Made by a program: the position numbers and the translations under genes
Shown: piece by piece, positions 26,060-34,683 of the stretch
How the letters are laid out: every line of letters starts with the position of its first letter
Position numbering within the stretch: position 1 is the stretch's first letter
Notes under the pieces: generated by a model
What the model was told of the DNA's origin: nothing
What the model saw: only the letters and a program-made list of their open reading frames with translations
The model's database searches: none
Assembly (NCBI RefSeq): GCF_034044715.1
Contig: NZ_JAXCLW010000002.1
Location: 992,001-1,056,000, forward strand
Reading direction: 5' to 3'
From: Dongia_B soli
GTDB lineage: Bacteria > Pseudomonadota > Alphaproteobacteria > Dongiales > Dongiaceae
DNA: 64,000 nt

Positions 26060-26289
26060 CGTCGTTCCGGTGAGCCAAAAGCCGGTTTCCGACGGCAATA
26101 GCCATCCAGGACCTGACTTCGGGCGGACACCGCCTCAAAATACGGGTTGAAAAATAAAAGAGGGCGACGGAGGGCGAAGGCGACCGGCTGCGGCCAAAGG
26201 CACGAGACCGGGGCCGGCTTTCGCCGACGGTCAGCTTTGCTTCGTGTAGGGAATTCGCGAGGCGGTGGCCGGCTCGCGAAAGGTCCGAC
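26060..26289 (-). promoter_or_regulatory. Structured leader of the ABC exporter mRNA
   Basis: About 230 bases between a 16-codon ORF and the exporter start, with no gene. On the minus strand it forms an 8-base hairpin TTCGCGAG/CTCGCGAA (26254-26280) and a larger GC-rich hairpin closed by GGCGAA/TTCGCC (26173-26225), followed by a T-rich tract (complement of 26150-26160). The order promoter, tiny ORF, alternative hairpins, T-tract is what attenuators look like. The pairing is seen by eye; regulation is inference. Confidence 0.45.
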
Positions 26290-26340
26290 CTAGTGCAGCG
26301 GACGCGCCGGGAAAGCGACGAGCATCATTACCGATTTCAT
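26290..26340 (-). CDS. Tiny leader ORF, 16 residues
   Basis: MKSVMMLVAFPARPLH, then TAG. It has a strong GGGAGGG ribosome-binding site four bases before the ATG and a well-formed upstream promoter, so it is probably translated. It precedes the structured leader of the exporter gene. It has no run of one amino acid as biosynthetic leaders have, so a drug-sensing or stalling leader peptide is a more natural guess than amino-acid attenuation. Confidence 0.45.
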   Translation of the reverse strand: MKSVMMLVAFPARPLH

Positions 26341-26341
26341 G

Positions 26342-26404
26342 CAGCCCTCCCGGGAAAAAGTTGTGTATGGAGGGCTGTATAACCTACGCGTAAAAAGTTT
26401 GCAA
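26342..26404 (-). promoter_or_regulatory. Promoter with overlapping inverted repeat
   Basis: On the minus strand: -35 TTGCAA (26404-26399), 17-base spacer, -10 TATACA (26381-26376). A perfect 9-base inverted repeat CAGCCCTCC/GGAGGGCTG (26342-26350 and 26369-26377) reaches from the -10 box to the ribosome-binding site of the tiny ORF. It could be a repressor operator. As RNA it would hide the ribosome-binding site only if transcription started further upstream. Confidence 0.55.
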
Positions 26405-26438
26405 GTACGCATGAAGAAAGCGACGCCGAAGCTCTCGC

Positions 26439-26477
26439 AAAATAAAACGGCGGATTGAAGTGACCTTCAATCCGCCG
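26439..26477 (-). terminator. Intrinsic terminator of the pirin gene
   Basis: Perfect 13-base stem CGGCGGATTGAAG/CTTCAATCCGCCG (26448-26460 and 26465-26477), 4-base loop; read leftward it is followed by TTTTATTTT. It ends the pirin transcript and insulates the exporter promoter just beyond. Confidence 0.85.
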
Positions 26478-26523
26478 GATGACACATCAAGAACGACGAT
26501 GTGGCGATCTACGCCGAGACGAT

Positions 26524-27222
26524 TTATCCCACATCGACCAGGACGATCTCACTGTCCTCGGCCGCGGTGACACGCACCACCTCGACGTCGCGGATCGCTG
26601 CGCCATCTCGTGCATTGACGAACACGCCGTCGATCTCCACCGACCCGACCGCGGGCACCAGATACGCCTTGCGGCCCACGCCGAGACGATACTCAGCGCT
26701 CTCACCTTTTTTCAGGGTCGCACCCAGGACGCGTCCATCAGTGCGGATCTGCAAGGCATCCGCATCTTCGGCGAAGCCGCTGGCCAGCGTGACGAAACGG
26801 CCGGAGCGGTCGTCCTTCGGGAAAGGACGGGCCCCCCAGGACGGTGCCTTGCCGCGGCTGGTCGGCAGAATCCAAATCTGGAAAATCTGCGTCGCCTCGT
26901 CCTCCATATTATATTCCGAATGGGTGATACCCGTGCCGGCCGACATCACCTGCACATCGCCGGCTTCGGTGCGTCCTTTGTTGCCCAGGCTATCCTCATG
27001 GGTGATCGCACCTTTGCGGACATAGGTGATGATCTCCATATCCGCATGGGGATGCGGCGGAAAGCCAGTACGCGGGGCAATGGTGTCGTCATTCCAGACA
27101 CGCAGCTTGCCCCAATTGGTCCGCGCGGGATCATAGTAATCCGCGAAGGAAAAATGATGCTTGGCGTTCAGCCAGCCATGGTCGGCGCCACCCAAACTCT
27201 CAAAGGGCCGAAGGTCGATCAT
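26524..27222 (-). CDS. Pirin family protein (YhaK-like)
   Basis: 232-residue bicupin. The opening MIDLRPFESLGGADHGWL and the metal-site run PPHPHADMEIITYV then THEDSLGN (about residues 55-78) match the YhaK group, some members of which have quercetin 2,3-dioxygenase activity or act as oxidation sensors. The start at 27222 is set by AAGGAG six bases upstream; 27228 and a TTG at 27240 are alternatives. It is followed by a strong terminator and stands as a single gene. Confidence 0.88.
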   Translation of the reverse strand: MIDLRPFESLGGADHGWLNAKHHFSFADYYDPARTNWGKLRVWNDDTIAPRTGFPPHPHADMEIITYVRKGAITHEDSLGNKGRTEAGDVQVMSAGTGITHSEYNMEDEATQIFQIWILPTSRGKAPSWGARPFPKDDRSGRFVTLASGFAEDADALQIRTDGRVLGATLKKGESAEYRLGVGRKAYLVPAVGSVEIDGVFVNARDGAAIRDVEVVRVTAAEDSEIVLVDVG

Positions 27223-27411
27223 TCCCATCTCCTTACTCAAAGTCGTCTTCGTTGACGAAGAAATAGGGAGATTGGCAGTCCTGAAAAATAGAGATGACGG
27301 AAACGGATTGTTCTATATTTGAAGACAATCCGATATTATTGTTAGCGAGGGCCCAACGACAGCCGGGTCCCGCTGCACCGCCGGACCCGGCATTATTGGA
27401 ACTCCAATATT

Positions 27412-27489
27412 TTAGAACTTCCAGACCATATTACCTTGCACGGCGTTGTCATGAGCGTAGCCGGCGATCTGGCCGTCGTCATGACCCAT
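27412..27489 (-). CDS. Possible 25-residue ORF overlapping the lipid kinase stop
   Basis: The stop TAA of the lipid kinase gene overlaps an ATG by one base (TAATG), opening a 25-codon frame that ends in GNMVWKF. Such stop-start overlap often couples translation. No family is recognised and the ORF is short, so it may be chance. A 9-base inverted repeat GCCGGGTCC/GGACCCGGC (27362-27391) lies just beyond it. Confidence 0.2.
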   Translation of the reverse strand: MGHDDGQIAGYAHDNAVQGNMVWKF

Positions 27490-28415
27490 TAGGTCGCCGC
27501 CGCCCTCTCGAAATCGGCCGATTGCACCGCCGGCGCCAGGACCTGAAGAGCTTTAGGCAGAATCCGAAACCGCAATGGGAATCGCTCGTGAAAGGTCTCT
27601 CCGTCCGCCGACAGATCGACGACCTGGCGGCCACGGCCTTGCACAGTTACCTCCACCGTTTCGAAGACGTCGACATCCGGGTCCCGCCGCCAATTGCCGA
27701 TGAACAACCGGATGAAGGTGCGCCATAAATCCGTGCGGGCAGGATGCCGGGCGATATGCACGCCCAGCCGCCCGCCATCCAGACGATCCTTGCGCAACAG
27801 GCTTGCGGAATCGAAGGCATTATTCGTGACCAGCATGGCTCGGGTGCGATACTGGCGCGGCCCCTCTCCCGCATCGATGGTCACTTCGACGCGATGCGCC
27901 TCGCGCACCGAATGCAGCAGTGCAACAACGAATGCGTGCCATTTGCCGAAGCGGTTTTCATGACGCTGTTCCTCGCGTTCCCGCGCCATGCGGGCGAAAA
28001 ATCCCAAGCCCGCGTTGGACAGGAAATATCGGCCATTGACCTGGGCGACGTCGATCTCGCGGATCTGGCCGCGGCCCAGCGCCTGCACTGCCTGCTCCAA
28101 ATCCAACGGGATATTCAAATCGCGCGCCACCAGGTTAAGCGTGCCGAGGGGCAGAATACCAAGGACAGTCTTCTTGCCGACCAGCAGGCTGCCGGCATAG
28201 GCGACCGACCCGTCGCCGCCGCCGACAATCAGGTAATCGACATTTCGCTGCGCTGCCTGTTCCAGCGCGCTCATCATCGCCGGACCTTCGACCGCCTGGA
28301 TTTGCGCCTCAAACCCGCTGTTTCGGAATAATTCTCCCAGATGGTCGGTAATTTCGGCGGCGGATTTGCCCTGCAGGCTGCCGGCCTTGGCATTGACGAT
28401 CACCGTGGCACGCAT
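27489..28415 (-). CDS. Diacylglycerol/sphingosine kinase-like lipid kinase (YegS family)
   Basis: 308 residues. The DAGK catalytic domain shows VIVNAKAGS (residues 5-13), the glycine-rich nucleotide motif VGGGDGSVA (about residue 64) and LGILPLGTLNLVARDL. The C-terminal beta-rich domain ends in ADGE. It phosphorylates a lipid at the membrane surface; the precise lipid is not predicted. The start at 28415 has CCGGAG upstream; an in-frame ATG at 28466 adds 17 basic residues and lies close to the efp promoter. Confidence 0.87.
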   Translation of the reverse strand: MRATVIVNAKAGSLQGKSAAEITDHLGELFRNSGFEAQIQAVEGPAMMSALEQAAQRNVDYLIVGGGDGSVAYAGSLLVGKKTVLGILPLGTLNLVARDLNIPLDLEQAVQALGRGQIREIDVAQVNGRYFLSNAGLGFFARMAREREEQRHENRFGKWHAFVVALLHSVREAHRVEVTIDAGEGPRQYRTRAMLVTNNAFDSASLLRKDRLDGGRLGVHIARHPARTDLWRTFIRLFIGNWRRDPDVDVFETVEVTVQGRGRQVVDLSADGETFHERFPLRFRILPKALQVLAPAVQSADFERAAAT

Positions 28416-28551
28416 TTGGTCTCCGGCGAGTTTCGTGGATGGAAACAAAGATCGAACGAACCGCACAGCAATAGCGGTTTACTCTATCGGGCCTTCCTGC
28501 TAGGTTCCGGCCACTTTTCCGACAATTATCTGAGACTTACGGGTTGATCCC

Positions 28552-29118
28552 ATGAAAATCAACGGCAACTCCATTCGCCCGGGCAACATCATCGAACATC
28601 AGGGCCGGCTGTGGCGCGCGGTCAAGACGCAGCACACGCAGCCGGGCAAGGGTGGTGCCTATCTGCAGGTCGAGTTGAAGGATATCCGCGACGGTACCAA
28701 GCTGAACGAGCGCTTCCGCTCTTCCGAGACCGTCGAGCGCGTCCGCCTGGATGAAAAAGAATATCAGTTCCTGTTCGCCGATGGGGAAGACTACACCTTC
28801 ATGGACAGCGAGACCTTCGAACAGCTTACCTTGAATGCCGATCTGATCGGCGAACCGGCCGCTTTCCTGCAGGAAGGCATGACCGTCTCGGTCGAAAGCT
28901 ATGAAGACAGCCCGATCTCAGTGTCCCTGCCGGAATCCGTGGTGATGCAGATCGTCGAGGCCGATCCGGTGGTCAAGGGCCAGACGGCGGCCTCCTCCTA
29001 TAAGCCGGCGAAGCTGGAAAACGGCGTGCGTGTCATGGTGCCGCCGCATGTCGAAAGCGGCACGCGCATCGTGGTCAACACCGCCGATGCGACCTATGTC
29101 GAACGCGCCAAAGATTGA
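28552..29118 (+). CDS. efp: Translation elongation factor P
   Basis: 188-residue three-domain factor that rescues ribosomes stalled on polyproline. The modified-lysine loop TQPGKGGAY (Lys33) is present and the C-terminus ends in the family motif SGTRIVVNTADATYVERAKD. It starts 85 bases from the divergent lipid kinase ORF and 15 bases before suhB, a common alphaproteobacterial pair. Lys33 with PGKG suggests the EpmA-type modification found in proteobacteria. Confidence 0.97.
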   Translation: MKINGNSIRPGNIIEHQGRLWRAVKTQHTQPGKGGAYLQVELKDIRDGTKLNERFRSSETVERVRLDEKEYQFLFADGEDYTFMDSETFEQLTLNADLIGEPAAFLQEGMTVSVESYEDSPISVSLPESVVMQIVEADPVVKGQTAASSYKPAKLENGVRVMVPPHVESGTRIVVNTADATYVERAKD

Positions 29119-29133
29119 GGCAGTAACGCGATC

Positions 29134-29928
29134 ATGGTGACGCGTTCCCCACTCCTGAATGTGATGACCCGCGCCGCCGACAAGGCTGCGCGCGGTCTGA
29201 AGCGCGATTTCGGCGAAGTCGAACAGCTGCAGGTGTCCCAGAAGGGCCCGGCTGATTTCGTCTCCAATGCCGATATCAAGGCCGAGAGAATCCTGCGCGA
29301 GGAACTGCAAAAAGCCCGTCCGGCCTTCGGCTTCCTGCTGGAAGAAGGCGGCGTGGTGGCCGGCAGTGATCCCGATCACCGCTGGATCATCGATCCTTTG
29401 GACGGCACGACGAATTTCCTGCACGGCCTGCCGCATTTCGCGATCTCAATCGCGCTGGAAAAGAGCGGCGAGATCATTGCCGGCGTTATCTATGATCCGA
29501 TCAAGGACGAAATGTTCTGCGCCGAAAAAGGCGGCGGCGCTTTTCTGAACGACCGGCGCATCCGCGTCTCGGGTCGCAAGAGCCTGCATGAATCGCTGGT
29601 CGGTACCGGCATTCCATTCCGTGGACAGGGCAATCCGGACCGCTTTGCCAAACAGCTCGGCGTGATGATGCGGGAGACCTCGGGCGTGCGCCGCTGGGGC
29701 GCCGCGGCGCTCGATCTTGCTTATGTCGCTGCCGGCCGTCTCGATGCCTTCTGGGAGGAAGACCTGCAGGCCTGGGACATGGCCGCCGGCCTTTTGCTGG
29801 TCAAGGAAGCCGGCGGTTATATCAGCGACCTGAAAGGTGGTCAGACGATGCTCGACAGCGGCGCCGTGCTGGCAACCAACGGCCTGCTGCATGCGCCGCT
29901 TCAGGCTTTGTTAACCAACGCGGCCTAA
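29134..29928 (+). CDS. suhB: Inositol-1-monophosphatase family protein
   Basis: 264-residue lithium-sensitive phosphatase fold. Metal motifs are intact: EEGG (about residue 70), WIIDPLDGTTNFLHGLP (about residues 87-103) and WEEDLQAWDMAAGLLLVKEAGG (near residue 207). It hydrolyses inositol-1-phosphate and related sugar phosphates; in enteric bacteria SuhB also joins rRNA antitermination complexes. It follows efp by 15 bases. Confidence 0.93.
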   Translation: MVTRSPLLNVMTRAADKAARGLKRDFGEVEQLQVSQKGPADFVSNADIKAERILREELQKARPAFGFLLEEGGVVAGSDPDHRWIIDPLDGTTNFLHGLPHFAISIALEKSGEIIAGVIYDPIKDEMFCAEKGGGAFLNDRRIRVSGRKSLHESLVGTGIPFRGQGNPDRFAKQLGVMMRETSGVRRWGAAALDLAYVAAGRLDAFWEEDLQAWDMAAGLLLVKEAGGYISDLKGGQTMLDSGAVLATNGLLHAPLQALLTNAA

Positions 29929-30173
29929 AGCTACCCAACCTTATCCGCCGGGATGCGACTCGCACCGGCTTATCCGCAAGGCTGTAGCCCGCCGTCATTG
30001 GCGCGCCGCAGCAGCGCGGTTAGCTTGATCCCCAGGATCGCATGTGGGCTTCCGCACATGGCCGGGCGACTGGATCAGCAGGCTGTTAAGGTAAATTTTG
30101 TTGCGTTATAGTCGCCTGGCCGCGCTGGGGATGGTCTATTGGCGGCGATTCGGGGAATGGGCACAGGATTAAG

Positions 30174-32090
30174 ATGATGAAGACGTCTGGCCGTCTTTTC
30201 TGGTTGCAGGCCGCCATCCTCACGGGCGCGGTCGGCACGCTGTTGATGATGCAGACAGCATCGTCTCAGGCACAGGCCTTTGGGAGCGGATCAAGCCAGG
30301 TCACCATCAATTATGATGTGCTCGACACCCTGCCCGCGACGGCGCCGCAAACAATGACGTCCCGGGCGATGATGCCGCAAGCGACGGCAGCAACGCGGGC
30401 ATATCCCGGCAGCGGCTATGCGCCGACAGCTCACAGCGGTGCTTATCCTGCCGGCCAGCCGAAATCGGCCTTCATCCCCGCCAATGCCACGACCAGCTAT
30501 AACAGCACGACGGGCTATAGCGGCGCGCCCGGCATCGCGCCTGGCTTTGTGCCCTATTCCACCCTTGCCGCGGCCAGCGGTCAGGACGAACCCATTCGCT
30601 TGAAGGCGCCAGGCACCCATAAGCATAAGGCGACTGCCGTCAAAAAGAAGAAGAAGGCAGCGGCCACGCCGACAGCCACCGAAACGGCGGCGAAGACCGA
30701 ACCGGCCAATGACACCCCGGCCGATAAGCAGGCCGCCGAGAAGAATCAGACAACCGGCAATGCCGCGACAACGGTCGCCACTGCCGCTGCAAACGCGACA
30801 TCCGAGACGAAGGCTTCGGCCACGACGGCCCAGCCGGCGATTGAAACTGCAACGGCGGTAACGACGTCGACTGCGGCCGCAACGGATGCGCCTGCTATGG
30901 CCACATTCGCCACGGAAGCTGCTGCACAGACCTCGGCCAGCGATGTTGCGCAAGCAGCCCCTGCCGGCACCGCCGAGAGCAACGGCACGGCGCAACCCGG
31001 CTCGGAAACGCCGAGCGATAATCCGCCGGCCGGCAGCGATGAGTCGCTCAGTCAGAACAAGAACCACAGCGCGACGACGGCTTCGGGTACGACGTCTCAG
31101 GACGACAGCACCACGGGCAATAGCTCCGTGGGTAATAGCGTCGCCCTGGTTGGCACCGCGGCGGCTGCGGAAACGGCGGACAATGCCGGTGCCGCTGCCG
31201 CGACTGACGCACCGGTTCATCTGACTGCCGTGAGCGCATCGCCGACGCAAATCGCCCAGACGTCCCCGGCTGGCGAAACGACAGCAGATTCGACCGCAGC
31301 GAACACCATGGCGCCGAATACGACCGCTGTGGATACGACCGCCCAAACCGCCCAGGCGGATGTGGGACAGACGCCTCCACCGCCGCCGACCGAGATTCCC
31401 ACGGATGTTGCCTCGCCCACGGAGATGCTGAAAGGCACCGGCATTCCGATTCCCAATGCCGATGGGACAACGACTCCGACCACACCGTCCGCGACCGCCT
31501 CCACCAGCCCGGCAGCTGCACCGGCCGCAACGCCGGCACCTGCAACCGCACCAGCACCGGCTCCGGCCGCCACAGCGGCCGCGCCGGCCGAGCCGCCGGC
31601 GCCCGCAGCCGCGCCGACACCGCAGACAACGGAAACCCCGGTCCCCGCGGCCCCGGCGACGGCCGGCCAGGAAGCGCCGGCTCAGCCAGCGCCGGCTGAA
31701 GCGGCTCCCGCGACCACTGCACCGATGACGACCGAAACCGCCACGGCGCCGCAGCCGGCGCCGACAGCCGTCCCGCAAGCGGCCGAAGTCAGCATTTCCT
31801 TTGCGCCCGACAGCACGCAAATTCCCGCCGACAGCCAGGCTGCGCTTGATCGGCTGGCAGAGAAGATGATGGCGGACCCGAATATGCGGGTTCAGGTCAT
31901 GGCCTCCGCTTCCGGCACCGAGGAAACCGAAGGCAAGGCGCGTCGCATGTCCCTGTCACGCGGGATCGAGGTCCGGAACTATCTTTATCACAAGGGCGTT
32001 CGGTCTACGCGGATCGATGTCCGCGCCCTTGGACTGAAAGGCGGTGGCGCCGACCGGGTCGATATCGTACCCGCGGAAGGCCTGCAATAA
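30174..32090 (+). CDS. OmpA-domain protein with long Ala/Thr/Pro-rich linker
   Basis: 638 residues. An N-terminal signal or anchor (about residues 8-35) is followed by about 490 residues of low complexity, rich in Ala, Thr and Pro, with a lysine patch KKKKK near residue 155. The C-terminal 110 residues resemble an OmpA peptidoglycan-binding domain (ISFAPDSTQIPADSQAALDRL, then SLSRGIEVRNYLYHKG and IDVRALG). It probably spans the periplasm. A MotA-like and a MotB-like gene follow on the same strand after 184 bases. Confidence 0.78.
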   Translation: MMKTSGRLFWLQAAILTGAVGTLLMMQTASSQAQAFGSGSSQVTINYDVLDTLPATAPQTMTSRAMMPQATAATRAYPGSGYAPTAHSGAYPAGQPKSAFIPANATTSYNSTTGYSGAPGIAPGFVPYSTLAAASGQDEPIRLKAPGTHKHKATAVKKKKKAAATPTATETAAKTEPANDTPADKQAAEKNQTTGNAATTVATAAANATSETKASATTAQPAIETATAVTTSTAAATDAPAMATFATEAAAQTSASDVAQAAPAGTAESNGTAQPGSETPSDNPPAGSDESLSQNKNHSATTASGTTSQDDSTTGNSSVGNSVALVGTAAAAETADNAGAAAATDAPVHLTAVSASPTQIAQTSPAGETTADSTAANTMAPNTTAVDTTAQTAQADVGQTPPPPPTEIPTDVASPTEMLKGTGIPIPNADGTTTPTTPSATASTSPAAAPAATPAPATAPAPAPAATAAAPAEPPAPAAAPTPQTTETPVPAAPATAGQEAPAQPAPAEAAPATTAPMTTETATAPQPAPTAVPQAAEVSISFAPDSTQIPADSQAALDRLAEKMMADPNMRVQVMASASGTEETEGKARRMSLSRGIEVRNYLYHKGVRSTRIDVRALGLKGGGADRVDIVPAEGLQ

Positions 32091-32274
32091 GGGCGGAACC
32101 GGCGGCGGGACTTGACTTGCTGCCGCAATGGCTGATGTTACTTAGGCATCGTGATGTCTGCCATGCTTGATGCCTGATGAGGATGTGCCGGCCGCGCATG
32201 ATAAAACTGGTAAAAAAACGCTGGGCTGTGCCGCGACGGTGGTAATCCCTGTCAGATATCCTTAGGTGGCATCG

Positions 32275-33426
32275 ATGAGTCGTCCTACCCGTCAATTGCT
32301 GTGGATGGTCGTTGGTCTGATTGCCGCGGGGGGCTTGGTCTTCCTCCTCTGGGGCAAGATTGTCCAGGCCTTCTGGCACAATCCTGCGCTGAACAGCGGC
32401 ATCCTCGCCGTCCTGCTGATCGGTATCGTCTTCATCTTCTGGCAGGTCATCCGGCTGAACGCCGATATCTCCTGGCTGGAAGCCTTCGTCCGTGGTGGCC
32501 ATGCCACCAGCCAGGAGCAGCCCCGTCTGCTCGCGCCGCTCGCTGCCATGATTCGCGAACGGACCGGCCGATTGAACATGTCCGCCACCTCTCTGCGCTC
32601 GATCCTCGACGGCTTGCAGGCGCGGCTGGACGAAAGCCATGAGATCTCCCGCTACTTCATTTCCCTGCTCATCCTGCTCGGCCTACTCGGCACCTTCTGG
32701 GGTTTGCTCAGCACGATCAGCGCGGTCGCCGCGGCGATTCGCGATCTCAACCTGACCGCCACTGATCCCGTTGCGATGTTCAACGACCTCAAGAGCGCCC
32801 TGGAAGGGCCCTTGGAAGGCATGGGTACGGCGTTTTCGGCCTCGCTCTTCGGTCTCTCCGGCTCGCTGCTGATGGGCTATCTCGACCTGCAGGCCGGCCA
32901 GGCGCAGAACCGCTTCTATGTCGATGTCGAAGACTGGCTGTCGGGCATGACGCGGCTGACCGGCGGCGGTGCCCTGGTCGAAAGCGACCAGCCTATCCCC
33001 GCCTATATCCAGGCCCTGCTCGAACAGACCGCCGAAAGCCTGGAAAATCTGCAACGCACCATGGCGCGAGCCGAAGATACCCGGATGCAGTCGGCGCACA
33101 GCTTCAACGCGCTTGCCGACCAATTGGTCGGCCTGACCGATCAGTTGCGGCATCAGCAGCAATTGCACGGCCGCCTCGCCGATGCCCAGAGCGATATCCG
33201 CCAGGTCCTCGGCAAGCTGGTGGATGTGGCGCAAGGCGGCGGGCTAGGCCTCGATAATCAGAGCCGCGCGCATTTGCGCAATATCGATGCGCAGCTCTCC
33301 CATGTGCTGCAAGAGGTCAGCCATGGCCGAAATCAATCGGTCCAGGAATTGCGCAGCGAGATCAAGGTACTCGCCCGGACCATCGCCGCCGCTGCCGGCA
33401 TGACCGGTCCGGATCAGCGGGTCTAG
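32275..33426 (+). CDS. MotA/TolQ/ExbB-like proton channel protein
   Basis: 383-residue inner-membrane protein. Two transmembrane helices lie at about residues 8-30 and 40-62, then a cytoplasmic stretch, then a third helix region YFISLLILLGLLGTFWGLLSTI (family P-rich TM block) and a fourth (GMGTAFSASLFGLSGSLLMGYL). The C-terminal third is a long helical, glutamine-rich tail. It pairs with the MotB-like protein 12 bases downstream. The ATG at 32275 follows AGGTGG; a GTG nine bases earlier is possible. It is not in a flagellar cluster. Confidence 0.82.
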   Translation: MSRPTRQLLWMVVGLIAAGGLVFLLWGKIVQAFWHNPALNSGILAVLLIGIVFIFWQVIRLNADISWLEAFVRGGHATSQEQPRLLAPLAAMIRERTGRLNMSATSLRSILDGLQARLDESHEISRYFISLLILLGLLGTFWGLLSTISAVAAAIRDLNLTATDPVAMFNDLKSALEGPLEGMGTAFSASLFGLSGSLLMGYLDLQAGQAQNRFYVDVEDWLSGMTRLTGGGALVESDQPIPAYIQALLEQTAESLENLQRTMARAEDTRMQSAHSFNALADQLVGLTDQLRHQQQLHGRLADAQSDIRQVLGKLVDVAQGGGLGLDNQSRAHLRNIDAQLSHVLQEVSHGRNQSVQELRSEIKVLARTIAAAAGMTGPDQRV

Positions 33427-33438
33427 GGAGGCCAAGCG

Positions 33439-34587
33439 ATGGCCGTACGAAGCCGGCGAGGTCGTCACGTCGAAGTCTGGCCCGGCTATGTCGACGTCCT
33501 GTCGAACCTGCTGATGGTCATCGTCTTCGTGCTGATGATCTTCGTCATCGGCCAGCTTTTCCTGAGCCAGATCCTGACGGGCAAGGACGAGGCGCTTGCC
33601 AAGCTCAATTCCCAGCTGGCCGAACTGGCCGATATGCTGGCACTGGAGCAGTCCAATTCGGCGCAATTGAAGGCGCAGGTGCAGCAGCTTTCCAGCGAGC
33701 TGACCAAATCGACCGCTGAACGCGATGACCTTCACAGTCAGGTCCTGGCACTGACCAACGAACGCAATAAGCTGCAGCAGCAGCTTGCCGTGACCCAGGA
33801 CCAGGCAAAGCAGCTTGAAGACGCCTATAAGACGATCGATGCGGATAAGCAGAAGATCCAGGCGCTGATGACCGATATCGCGGCCTTGCAAAGCCTGCGC
33901 GACGAATTGCAGAAGAAGCTGAATACCAGCGACGCCAATACCCAGACGCTGACAACCGAGGCGCAGCGCCGGGTGGAATTGCTGAACCAGCAGATCTTGG
34001 CCATGCGCCAGCAGCTCGCCGAGATATCCAAGGCGCTGGATCTTTCCGAGCAGAAGAACAAGGAACAGAATGTACAGATCACCGAACTGGGCAAGCGCCT
34101 GAATGCCGCCTTGGCCTCCAAGGTAGCGGAACTGGCGCGCTACCGGTCGGAATTCTTCGGCCGCCTGCGCGAGGTGCTCGGCAATCGGCAGGATATCCAG
34201 ATCGTCGGCGACCGTTTCGTCTTCCAATCCGAAGTGCTGTTCGAAAGCGGTTCGGCCGAGGTGACGCCGGCCGGGCAGCAGCAGCTTGATGTCCTCGCGA
34301 CGACTTTGATCCTGATTTCCCAGGAAATCCCGCCTGAGATCCATTGGGTGCTCCGCGTCGACGGTTTCACCGACAAGCGGCCGATCGCGACCCCGCGCTT
34401 CCCGTCGAACTGGGAGTTGTCGACGGCCCGCGCCATCGCTGTGGTGAAGTATCTAATCAGTCGCGGTATTCCGGCCGAGCATCTGGCCGCCGCCGGCTTT
34501 GCCGAATTCAATCCCCTCGATCCGGCCGATAACGACGCGGCCTATAAGAAGAACCGCCGCATCGAAATGAAATTCGATCAGCGCTAA
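33439..34587 (+). CDS. MotB/OmpA-like stator protein with coiled coil
   Basis: 382 residues. One transmembrane helix (about residues 20-45), with an Asp at residue 19 just before it (GYVDVLSNLLMVIVFVL) in the position of a possible proton-carrying residue, is followed by a long coiled coil (about residues 50-235). A C-terminal OmpA domain (VLFESGSAEVTPAGQQQLDVL ... VDGFTDKRP ... NWELSTARA) binds peptidoglycan. Together with the MotA-like protein this resembles a stator unit that works on the envelope instead of the flagellum. Confidence 0.83.
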   Translation: MAVRSRRGRHVEVWPGYVDVLSNLLMVIVFVLMIFVIGQLFLSQILTGKDEALAKLNSQLAELADMLALEQSNSAQLKAQVQQLSSELTKSTAERDDLHSQVLALTNERNKLQQQLAVTQDQAKQLEDAYKTIDADKQKIQALMTDIAALQSLRDELQKKLNTSDANTQTLTTEAQRRVELLNQQILAMRQQLAEISKALDLSEQKNKEQNVQITELGKRLNAALASKVAELARYRSEFFGRLREVLGNRQDIQIVGDRFVFQSEVLFESGSAEVTPAGQQQLDVLATTLILISQEIPPEIHWVLRVDGFTDKRPIATPRFPSNWELSTARAIAVVKYLISRGIPAEHLAAAGFAEFNPLDPADNDAAYKKNRRIEMKFDQR

Positions 34588-34683
34588 GCAGGCGCTAAGC
34601 GGGCTCCCACATATCTCCGGGAAGGATCGAGAGGGAACCCGCTTAGCCCGGCAGCTTGAGACGGCACCTGTCGGCGCCGCCTT

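Noticed and set aside
24572..26101. 509-codon open frame antisense to the ABC exporter
   Set aside because: Shadow of a clear ABC exporter gene; no family features of its own.
29929..30173. Structured RNA between suhB and the OmpA-domain gene
   Set aside because: A small stem (CATGTG/CACATG near 30039-30059) is visible, but no known family core and no T-run; not enough to call a feature.
30291..31820. 509-codon Arg/Gly-rich frame antisense to the OmpA-domain gene
   Set aside because: Mirror of the repetitive Ala/Thr/Pro codons on the other strand; no start site or family pattern.
32275..34587. Zorya-type defence system (ZorA/ZorB are MotA/MotB-like)
   Set aside because: No ZorC, ZorD or ZorE genes follow, and an OmpA-domain protein precedes; the pair fits a chromosomal envelope system better.
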